Below are positions 41,003 to 47,421 of a stretch of DNA of 47,421 nucleotides, one piece after another (position 1 is the first letter of the stretch; each line of letters starts with the position of its first letter). The DNA lies in the NCBI GenBank assembly GCA_039208375.1, contig JBCCRC010000022.1, positions 1 through 47,421 of the forward strand. The letters are read 5' to 3'. Below the pieces are notes generated by a model that saw only the letters and a program-made list of their open reading frames with translations, searched no databases and was not told where the DNA came from. The position numbers and the translations under genes are program-made. The stretch comes from JANQPC01 sp039208375. Lineage in GTDB: Bacteria; Pseudomonadota; Alphaproteobacteria; Rhodobacterales; Rhodobacteraceae.

Positions 41003-42421
41003 TCAGGCAGCGTTGATTTCAAGCCGTCCGGGCAGCGCGTTGGCCCAGGCAGAGATCGTGCCGGCGCCAAGGCAGACAACAATATCACCTGGCCGCGCTT
41101 CAGCCCGCACGAGGCGCTCAAGCTCGCCCTCTTCATTGATGGCCAGCGCATGGCGATGCCCGTGACGGGTCAGCCCGGCCACAAGATCATCGCGGCTTGC
41201 GCCTTTGATCGGCGCTTCCCCGGCGGCATAAACCTCGGAAATCGCAACCACATCAGCATCGTTAAAACACGCGCAAAACTCTTCGAACAGCGAGGAAAGC
41301 CGCGAATAGCGGTGGGGTTGGTGCACTGCAATCACGCGCGCCTCTTCGCCAACCTCCTGGCGCGCAGCTCTGAGCACGGCGGCGATCTCCACCGGGTGGT
41401 GGCCGTAATCGTCGATGATCGTCACCCCATTCACCTCGCCCACCTTGGTAAAGCGGCGGTTGACGCCCTTGAAGCCCGCAAGGGCGGCACGGATCTCATC
41501 GCCTTTCATGCCAAGGTGGCGGGCCACGGCCACAGCGGCGAGTGCGTTCGAGACGTTATGATCCCCCGGCATTGGCAGGGTGCAGCCCTCTATCAAGATG
41601 CCCTCGGCCGCGAGAAGGATATCGAAATGCGCGATACCCCCTCCGTAGCGGAGGTTCACCGCGCGCACATCGGCCTGGGCGTTGAACCCGTAGGTCACAA
41701 CGCGACGATCGGTGACGCGGCCCACAAGCGCCTGCACTTCCGCGTGGTCGGTGCAGAGAACCGCAAGCCCGTAAAAGGGGATATTGGACACGAAATCGGT
41801 AAAGCCCTGGCGCAGGTTCTCGATCGTGCCCCAATGCTCCATATGCTCGGGGTCAATGTTAGTGACGATGGCGATGGTGGCGGGAAGACGGTTGAACGTG
41901 CCGTCCGATTCATCGGCCTCCACCACCATCCACTCGCCCTGACCCACCCGGGCGTTAGAGCCATATGCGTGAATGATACCGCCGTTGATCACGGTGGGGT
42001 CGACGTCGCCTGCATCGAGGAGCGTGGCGACCATTGTGGTGGTCGTCGTCTTACCGTGGGTGCCCGCGACAGCGATGTTGGAGCGCAGGCGCATGAGTTC
42101 GGCAAGCATCTCCGCCCGGCGCACGACAGGCAGGCCCATGGCGCGGGCCGCATCCAGCTCGGGATTACCGCGTTTGATAGCCGACGAGATTACGACGACT
42201 TCTGCGTGTTTGAGGTTTTCGGCCCGCTGCCCGATGAAGATCTCAGCACCAAGGCCCGCAAGACGCTCGGTGATTTTAGACGGCTTCAGATCCGATCCCT
42301 GCACGGTATAGCCATGATTGAGCAGCACCTCGGCAATACCCGACATCCCGATCCCGCCGATACCGACGAAGTGGATCGCCCCCATCTCGGTGGGCAGTTT
42401 GGTGGCGGCGGCTGCGTTCAT
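41003..42421 (-). CDS. murC: UDP-N-acetylmuramate-L-alanine ligase
   Basis: Adds L-Ala to UDP-MurNAc, the first step of the stem peptide. The 472-residue Mur ligase starts with the UDP-binding domain (FVGIGGIGMSGIAEVLLNHGY), has the ATP loop GTHGKTTTTTMVATLL near residue 115, the central DESDGTF motif, NIDPEHMEHWG and the C-terminal domain with DYGHHPVEIAAVL and HQPHRYSRL. Its ATG overlaps the murG stop as ATGA. Confidence 0.98.
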   Translation of the reverse strand: MNAAAATKLPTEMGAIHFVGIGGIGMSGIAEVLLNHGYTVQGSDLKPSKITERLAGLGAEIFIGQRAENLKHAEVVVISSAIKRGNPELDAARAMGLPVVRRAEMLAELMRLRSNIAVAGTHGKTTTTTMVATLLDAGDVDPTVINGGIIHAYGSNARVGQGEWMVVEADESDGTFNRLPATIAIVTNIDPEHMEHWGTIENLRQGFTDFVSNIPFYGLAVLCTDHAEVQALVGRVTDRRVVTYGFNAQADVRAVNLRYGGGIAHFDILLAAEGILIEGCTLPMPGDHNVSNALAAVAVARHLGMKGDEIRAALAGFKGVNRRFTKVGEVNGVTIIDDYGHHPVEIAAVLRAARQEVGEEARVIAVHQPHRYSRLSSLFEEFCACFNDADVVAISEVYAAGEAPIKGASRDDLVAGLTRHGHRHALAINEEGELERLVRAEARPGDIVVCLGAGTISAWANALPGRLEINAA

Positions 42422-43509
42422 CTGCTCTGTCCTTTCAGCTCTTCTACCATATCGGCAAGCCGCTCCGCAGCATCGGGTTTGCCGAGCCGGGCGGCGGCGC
42501 TGGCCATCTGCGATGCTTGGGACGAATTACTGAGGATACGGGTAATTTCGGCGGAGAGTGCCTGACGGTTCAGGCGATTTTCGGGCATCACGGTGGCGGC
42601 ATTGGCCTCGGCCAGCGCGCGGGCATTGGCGGTTTGGTGATCGCCGGTGGCCGCGGCAAAGGGGATGAGAATTGCGGGCCGCCCGATCACCGTGAGATCC
42701 GCTATGGAGGAAGCCCCAGCGCGGGAGATCACGAGCTGCGCGCTCGCGAAGCGCTCGGGCACATCCTCGAAGAACGGTTTCACCTCGGCGGCGATGCCGT
42801 GACGGGCGTAGGTATCGCGCACCCGCGCCTCGTCTTCGCCGCGCGCCTGATGGGCGATGTGCAGGCTTTGCCGCAGGGGTTCGGGCAGTTCCGCGATGGC
42901 CTCGGGCACCACATCGGAGAGGATGCGCGCGCCCTGGCTGCCGCCGATAACCACGATGCGGTTTGCGGCGCCGGGTGCAATGTAGGGCGCACCCGCACGG
43001 TCGCGAACCGCGGCGCGCACGGGGTTGCCGACGTCCGTTCCCGCCACCCCCCGGGGCAGTGCGGTAGGCCAGGTGCCGCAGGCGACGCTATTCACGCGCG
43101 GCGCAAAAACCTTGTTCACCCGGCCAAGCACACCGTTCTGTTCGTGGATCATGCGCGGGATGCGCAGCGCCCAGGCGGCGGCAAGTGCGGGGATCGAGGG
43201 ATAGCCGCCGAAGCCCACAACCACGGCGGGCCGTTCGCGCAGCATCCGCATCTTGGCCGCACCTATCCCGGCGAGGATCCGCAGCGGAACAGCGAGCTTG
43301 GCGAGCGCGCCGCCGCGGGCGAAGGTGGCTGAAGAGACCTCCACAATCTCCACCTCTTTCGGGAAAGCGCCGGTGTAGCGTGCGCCGCGCGCATCAGTGG
43401 ACAGCCGCACCCGCCAGCCACGGGCAAGCAACGCTTCAGCCAACGCCTGCGCGGGGAACATATGCCCGCCCGTACCGCCCGCGGCCATGACCAGAAGGGG
43501 TCCCGCCAT
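42418..43509 (-). CDS. murG: UDP-GlcNAc:lipid I N-acetylglucosaminyltransferase
   Basis: Makes lipid II from lipid I on the inner face of the membrane. GT-B fold, 363 residues: N-terminal MAGPLLVMAAGGTGGHMFPAQALAE with the GGTGGH glycine loop, the acceptor-side VVGFGGYPSIPALAAAW loop, the HEQNGVLGRVNK motif and the donor-binding GGSQGARILS and SRAGASSIADLT blocks. The start at 43509 overlaps the ftsW TGA by one base (TGATG). The frame is open upstream for 125 codons but that part lies over ftsW and is not conserved. Confidence 0.97.
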   Translation of the reverse strand: MAGPLLVMAAGGTGGHMFPAQALAEALLARGWRVRLSTDARGARYTGAFPKEVEIVEVSSATFARGGALAKLAVPLRILAGIGAAKMRMLRERPAVVVGFGGYPSIPALAAAWALRIPRMIHEQNGVLGRVNKVFAPRVNSVACGTWPTALPRGVAGTDVGNPVRAAVRDRAGAPYIAPGAANRIVVIGGSQGARILSDVVPEAIAELPEPLRQSLHIAHQARGEDEARVRDTYARHGIAAEVKPFFEDVPERFASAQLVISRAGASSIADLTVIGRPAILIPFAAATGDHQTANARALAEANAATVMPENRLNRQALSAEITRILSNSSQASQMASAAARLGKPDAAERLADMVEELKGQSR

Positions 43510-44675
43510 CAGCGCGCCTTGCGGAGCAGTATATCCCCGATCTCGCCCTGCGGGCGGCTTCGGGTGAAGGCGAGAAGCAGGCCAAGCGTGATGCCCGCGG
43601 CCAACAGCGACGATCCCCCGTAGCTCACAAACGGGAGCGTCATCCCCTTGGCGGGCAGCAGGCGCACGGCGACGGAGACGTTGATCATAGCCTGAATGCC
43701 GAACGTGCAGGCCAGCCCCGCTCCCGCCAGCCGCACGAAGGGATCGCGTTCGCGCATCAGCCGCACAAGCGATCGCAGCACGATGGTGGCGAAAAGCCCG
43801 ATGATGAGAAGCACGAGCACCAGCCCGTACTCCTCGGCCGCGACCGCGATGATGAAATCTGTATGGGCGTCGGGAAGCGACCATTTCACCTGCCCCTCGC
43901 CCACGCCGACGCCGAACACCCCGCCCTCGCGGATGGCATTGGCGGCGTAGCCGAGCTGGGTGGTGGGATCGAGGTCAGGCGCAAGGAAGCCATCGATCCG
44001 CCGGGCGAAGTGATCGGAGTTCTGATAGGCAAAAGCGCCAACCGCGACCACCGCGGCCGCGATGCCACTCAAAAGGAGAAATGGCGCACCAGCCACGAAA
44101 TACATGACGGCCCATGAGAAACAGATCAGCGCCGCCTGCCCGAAATCCGGCTGCATGGCCAGCATACCGCAGATGATGATGGCAAGTACGAGCGAGATGC
44201 GTTTGCCAGGAGGGCCCTGCAGATCCTGACTGGCCGCTATGAGCCATGCGGCAACGACGACGAAACCGGGTTTGAGAAACTCTGACGGTTGGATCGACCC
44301 GAAGCCGATGGAATACCAGCGTGTCGCACCCTTGCCGAAATCAGTGCCGAAGACCGGCAGGAACATCAGCGCGACGAACGAGACGATAAAACCAATTACG
44401 GCGAGGCGGCGCACAAGGTTCGGCGGCATCATCGAGACCACCACCATCGCCACCAGCGCCAGGCTACCGAAAAGCGCCTGACGCTCAACGTAGTGGAAGG
44501 GTTCAAAGCCGTTACGCGCGGCAAGCGGCGGCGAGGCGGCAAGGCCCAGAAGAAGGCCGATTGCGAAAAGCAGCATGGCGCAGGAAAGTGACCAACGATC
44601 AACCGTGCGCCACCAGCGCGGCAAAATCGGTTCGCCTGCGTGCGCGGGAACCGCGCCATGCACCATTTCCGTCAT
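43509..44675 (-). CDS. ftsW: Lipid II glycosyltransferase FtsW (SEDS family)
   Basis: SEDS-family septal peptidoglycan polymerase, working with the transpeptidase FtsI. The 388-residue protein has about ten membrane helices; motifs include the extracellular GFGSIQPSEFLKPGFV, PDFGQAALI and the large loop AIREGGVFGVGVGEGQVKWSLPDAHTDFIIAVAAEEYG, which contains the conserved D-F-I residues, and the late LLPAKGMTLPFVSYGGSS. The ATG at 44675 has no clear ribosome-binding site; 44666 is an alternative. It is followed directly by murG and is divergent from the lactate dehydrogenase gene. Confidence 0.96.
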   Translation of the reverse strand: MTEMVHGAVPAHAGEPILPRWWRTVDRWSLSCAMLLFAIGLLLGLAASPPLAARNGFEPFHYVERQALFGSLALVAMVVVSMMPPNLVRRLAVIGFIVSFVALMFLPVFGTDFGKGATRWYSIGFGSIQPSEFLKPGFVVVAAWLIAASQDLQGPPGKRISLVLAIIICGMLAMQPDFGQAALICFSWAVMYFVAGAPFLLLSGIAAAVVAVGAFAYQNSDHFARRIDGFLAPDLDPTTQLGYAANAIREGGVFGVGVGEGQVKWSLPDAHTDFIIAVAAEEYGLVLVLLIIGLFATIVLRSLVRLMRERDPFVRLAGAGLACTFGIQAMINVSVAVRLLPAKGMTLPFVSYGGSSLLAAGITLGLLLAFTRSRPQGEIGDILLRKAR

Positions 44676-44876
44676 GGAAGCACCGCCACTGCTGCCTCTG
44701 CCCTGCCCGATTTTCCGGGTCTGCCTAGATGTTTAGCGGTAAGGCCAAGGCATGGCCAGAGAAAGCTCGCAGGCGCGGTTGCAAGTGGCAAAGCGCCGCC
44801 CCACGTGCCACGTTGAAGGGGCTTCGCCGGCGCACACGGCAGGCGAAGCGCAGAGACTTTTTCAGGAGCAGATTGC

Positions 44877-45809
44877 ATGAAAGTGGGAATTGTGGGCGCG
44901 GGCATGGTGGGCAGTTCAGCGGCCTATGCGCTGGCTCTAATGGGCATCGCCCGCCACATCGTTCTGGTGGATCGCGATGAGAAGCTGGCGCGCGCACAGG
45001 CCGAGGATATCGCCCATGCCGTACCCTTCGCCTCGTCGGCGCAGGTGGAAGACGGCGGCTATGATGCACTTGCGGGCTGCGGCGTGGTGATCCTGGCCGC
45101 GGGGGTTTCGCAAAAGCCGGGCGAAACGCGGCTTGCGCTTCTCGAACGCAACGCGGCCGTCTTTCGCGAGGTGGTTGCGGAAGTGCTGCGCGCGGCGCCC
45201 GACACAATCCTTCTCGTGGCCACGAACCCTGTGGATATCATGACCTATATTGCCACCCGCATCTCCGGCCTGCCGCCGGCGCGGGTGATCGGGTCGGGCA
45301 CGATTCTTGATACCGCGCGGTTCCGCTGGCTTGTGGGCCAGCACCTGCGGATCGCGCCGCATTCGGTGCATGCCTACGTTCTGGGCGAACATGGCGATAG
45401 CGAAGTTCTTGCATGGTCCGCCGCGCGAGCGGGATCGGTGGAACTCTCTTCCTTCGCCGCGCAGGTGGGTGCGCCGATCACCGCATCGGTCCGCGAGCGC
45501 ATCGATGGCGGCGTGCGGCGCGCGGCCTACACGATTATCGAGGGCAAGGGCGCGACGTGGTACGGGATCGGCGCGGGGCTTGCCCGGATCGTGCGCGCGA
45601 TTGCGCGGGATGAAGAGGCGGTGCTGAGCGTCTCGATCCGCATGGATGCCGTGGCTGGCGTGCGCGATGTGGCCCTCTCGGTGCCTCGCGTGGTAGGGGC
45701 GTCGGGCGTAACCGCCGATCTTTTGCCAGACCTTGATCGGGGCGAGACCGAGGCGCTCACGGCAAGCGCAACGGTGCTAAAGGAAACGGCGGCGGCGCTA
45801 GCGCTATAG
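44877..45809 (+). CDS. ldh: L-lactate dehydrogenase
   Basis: NAD-dependent interconversion of pyruvate and L-lactate. The 310 residues begin KVGIVGAGMVGSSAAYAL with the Rossmann G-x-G-x-x-G. The specificity loop is GVSQKPGETRLALLERN, with Gln79 where malate dehydrogenases have Arg, and the mobile-loop Arg85; Arg148 (LDTARFR) binds the carboxylate and His172 (LGEHGDSE) is the proton donor. This is a lactate rather than malate enzyme by the Gln. AGGAG precedes the ATG. The gene is on the plus strand inside a minus-strand cluster (see findings). Confidence 0.93.
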   Translation: MKVGIVGAGMVGSSAAYALALMGIARHIVLVDRDEKLARAQAEDIAHAVPFASSAQVEDGGYDALAGCGVVILAAGVSQKPGETRLALLERNAAVFREVVAEVLRAAPDTILLVATNPVDIMTYIATRISGLPPARVIGSGTILDTARFRWLVGQHLRIAPHSVHAYVLGEHGDSEVLAWSAARAGSVELSSFAAQVGAPITASVRERIDGGVRRAAYTIIEGKGATWYGIGAGLARIVRAIARDEEAVLSVSIRMDAVAGVRDVALSVPRVVGASGVTADLLPDLDRGETEALTASATVLKETAAALAL

Positions 45810-45849
45810 GGGCCGCTCTGGGTGGGATCGGCGCTGCTGCAAGATCCGC

Positions 45850-47262
45850 CTACTCCGCACTCGCGCCGAGTACGCGCTGAACCTCCGCGATGAAATCCGC
45901 GCCCCGCGCCTCGAAGTCATCGTATTGGTCAAAGCTCGCGCCCGCGGGAGCCAGAAGAACAGTTTCGCCCGCTTCCGCCTCAGCCGCAGCGCCGGCAACC
46001 GCCTCGGCCATGGTGCCTGATACATCATGGGCAAGTCCGCCCAGCATAAGCGCGGTTTCGGGCGCGTGGCGGCCGATCACATATGCCTTCACAATCCGGG
46101 GGAAGTGGGCGCTCAGCGCATCGAGCCCGCCGTCTTTCATCTGCCCGCCCACGATCCAACGTATCTTTTCGAACGCCTGAAGCGCCTGTGCCGCGCTGGC
46201 GATGTTGGTAGCCTTGCTGTCGTTAACAAAGGCCACGCCCCCCACTTCCGCCACAAGTTGGCTGCGGTGGGGCAAGCCCTCGAAGGTTTCAAATGCGCTC
46301 TCGATCAGTCGCGGCGCAAGGCCCAGCGCGCGGGTGGCGGCGTAAGCGGCGCAGGCATTCTGGTGGTTGTGCGCGCCTGGCAAGCCCTTCACCGGACGCA
46401 GGTCAATCGAGGCGATCTGCCGCCCGCCGCGCCATTCGGCCAGGTGGCCTTTGCGCGCGAACACCGACCAGCCCGATTGCGCCAGCTTTTGGCCGGCAGA
46501 GACGCGGATCACCCGATCGTCGCCGCGGCCCTCGGCAAGCACGTTGGCCAGCATCCGGCCTTCCATCTCATCGACACCGATGATTGCACGGTCCGGCCCG
46601 CCTTGCGTGAAGAGACGCGCCTTGGCGGCAAAATAGCCGCCCATGCCGCCATGTCGATCGAGGTGATCGGCGGTGAGATTGGTGAAAACGGCGATATCGG
46701 GCGTGAGCGCGCGGGCAAGCTCGGTCTGGTAAGACGATAGCTCCAGCACGACAACGCCGCCGTCGCCCGGGGGCGCGAGATCGAAAACGCCTCGGCCGAT
46801 ATTGCCACCCAGCTGACTCTCCTTGCCTGCCGTTTGGAGGATGTGGTGCACCAGAGCCGAGACGGTGGACTTGCCGTTCGATCCTGTGATGGCGATCACG
46901 CGCGGGGGGGTATCGAACCGCTCCCATTCGGCGCTGCCGAGCGCGCGAAAGAACAGGCCGATATCGTTGTCCACCGGCACGCCCGCCGCGATTGCCGCGG
47001 CGATGGCAGGGTGCGGCGCGGGGTAAAGATGGGGAATGCCCGGCGAGGCGACAAGGAGCGCAACGCCGGACCAGGCGCTTTCGCGCGTCAGGTCTTCAAG
47101 CGTAAATCCTTCGGCTTCAGCCCCGTCCCGCGCTGCGGCTCCGTCATCCCAGGCGATCACCTCTGCCCCGCCAGCCTTTAGCGCACGGGCGGCAGCTAGC
47201 CCGCTGCGGCCCAAGCCCAGAACGGCGACGCGCGCGCCCTCGTAACCGCGGGCGGGGATCAT
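45850..47262 (-). CDS. murD: UDP-N-acetylmuramoyl-L-alanine-D-glutamate ligase
   Basis: Adds D-Glu to UDP-MurNAc-L-Ala. The 470 residues begin with the UDP-binding domain (ARVAVLGLGRSGLAAARAL), the ATP loop is AITGSNGKSTVSALVHHIL near residue 127, followed by VLELSSYQTE, the TNLTADHLDRHGGM block and the C-terminal FEGLPHRSQLVAEVGGVAFVNDSKATN and GASFDQYDDFEARG motifs. The ATG overlaps the stop of the gene to the right as ATGA. Convergent with the lactate dehydrogenase gene across only 40 bases, with no obvious terminator. Confidence 0.97.
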   Translation of the reverse strand: MIPARGYEGARVAVLGLGRSGLAAARALKAGGAEVIAWDDGAAARDGAEAEGFTLEDLTRESAWSGVALLVASPGIPHLYPAPHPAIAAAIAAGVPVDNDIGLFFRALGSAEWERFDTPPRVIAITGSNGKSTVSALVHHILQTAGKESQLGGNIGRGVFDLAPPGDGGVVVLELSSYQTELARALTPDIAVFTNLTADHLDRHGGMGGYFAAKARLFTQGGPDRAIIGVDEMEGRMLANVLAEGRGDDRVIRVSAGQKLAQSGWSVFARKGHLAEWRGGRQIASIDLRPVKGLPGAHNHQNACAAYAATRALGLAPRLIESAFETFEGLPHRSQLVAEVGGVAFVNDSKATNIASAAQALQAFEKIRWIVGGQMKDGGLDALSAHFPRIVKAYVIGRHAPETALMLGGLAHDVSGTMAEAVAGAAAEAEAGETVLLAPAGASFDQYDDFEARGADFIAEVQRVLGASAE

Positions 47263-47421
47263 GCAGCGACGCCCTCTTCGGCCAGCGCGGTCTCAAACCA
47301 GTCAGCACGGTCTTTCAGGGGCAGTTGCGGGATGGGCCGTGTCGCATAGCCCATCTGCGGCAGATAGTGCTGGAGTGCCTCGAATTCCGCCACCGCCTCT
47401 GCCCACCCATGCCGGCGTTCC
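47259..47421 (-). CDS. C-terminal end of an unidentified gene upstream of murD
   Basis: The last 53 residues of a protein whose start lies outside the window, ending DWFETALAEEGVAA and a TGA that overlaps the murD ATG as ATGA. The sequence (ERRHGWAEAVAEFEALQHYL and on) is helical and soluble-looking and is not the end of mraY, which would be hydrophobic. It may be a gene inserted between mraY and murD in this group; I cannot name it from this piece. Confidence 0.7.
   Translation of the reverse strand, partial: ERRHGWAEAVAEFEALQHYLPQMGYATRPIPQLPLKDRADWFETALAEEGVAA

Noticed and set aside
41150..42565. 471-codon open frame opposite murC
   Set aside because: murC is certain; the antisense frame has no recognisable motif and is His/Arg-rich.
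43510..43884. N-terminal extension of murG by 125 codons
   Set aside because: It overlaps ftsW in another frame, is Arg/His-rich, and MurG normally starts at the MAGPLLVMAAGGTGGH segment.

Overview
The window is GC-rich, densely coding chromosomal DNA from an alphaproteobacterium, most likely of the Rhodobacterales (Roseobacter/Rhodobacter group). Evidence: a division and cell-wall cluster in the order murD-ftsW-murG-murC-(small membrane genes, one DUF2484-like)-murB-ddl-ftsQ-ftsA-ftsZ-lpxC-bamD-recN; a DUF1127 protein; an IalB-family protein; a Hint-domain protein; and an alphaproteobacterial LexA box (GAAC-N7-GAAC) in front of uvrA. Translational coupling by ATGA or TGATG overlaps is common. 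I see no rRNA, tRNA, insertion sequence, prophage or CRISPR array.

Layout. 1-9.2 kb: the end of a DUF1638 gene, uvrA (with SOS box and DnaA box upstream), an MFS transporter, lpdA with a strong terminator, a Hint-domain protein, and a lytic transglycosylase coupled to a GNAT acetyltransferase. 9.3-17.4 kb: ssb, a VOC-fold protein, aroB-aroK, a 44-residue membrane peptide, an unknown exported helical protein, xerD, a CNNM/CBS transporter-like protein, and an IalB protein. 17.4-21.4 kb: DUF1127, an Lrp/AsnC regulator, a methyltransferase, a histone-H1-like protein with a folded C-terminal domain, then a ketoacyl synthase and acyl carrier protein on the minus strand. 21.5-28.6 kb: lpxD, an L,D-transpeptidase (LdtD-like), a divergent DUF882/MepK-like endopeptidase, a Gfo/Idh/MocA oxidoreductase, an AHL-lactonase-like hydrolase, and a Pro/Ala-rich membrane-anchored protein. 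28.8-30.1 kb: a second MFS transporter. 30.3-47.4 kb: the cell-wall/division cluster on the minus strand, interrupted by an L-lactate dehydrogenase gene on the plus strand between ftsW and murD.

How the genes work together. About half of the window serves envelope growth: peptidoglycan precursors (murD, murG, murC, murB, ddl), the divisome (ftsW, ftsQ, ftsA, ftsZ), lipid A (lpxC, lpxD, probably the ACP/KAS pair), outer-membrane assembly (bamD) and wall remodelling (transglycosylase, L,D-transpeptidase, MepK-like enzyme). DNA repair is the second theme (uvrA, ssb, recN, xerD).

I do not see an obviously new defence or mobile system. The most interesting signals are regulatory or small: a perfect 12-bp hairpin directly in front of lpxD that buries its ribosome-binding site; a consensus DnaA box in front of ftsZ; a 13-bp motif shared by two promoter regions of wall-remodelling genes; a tandem pair of 85-residue membrane proteins between murC and murB; two small ORFs; and the histone-like protein.
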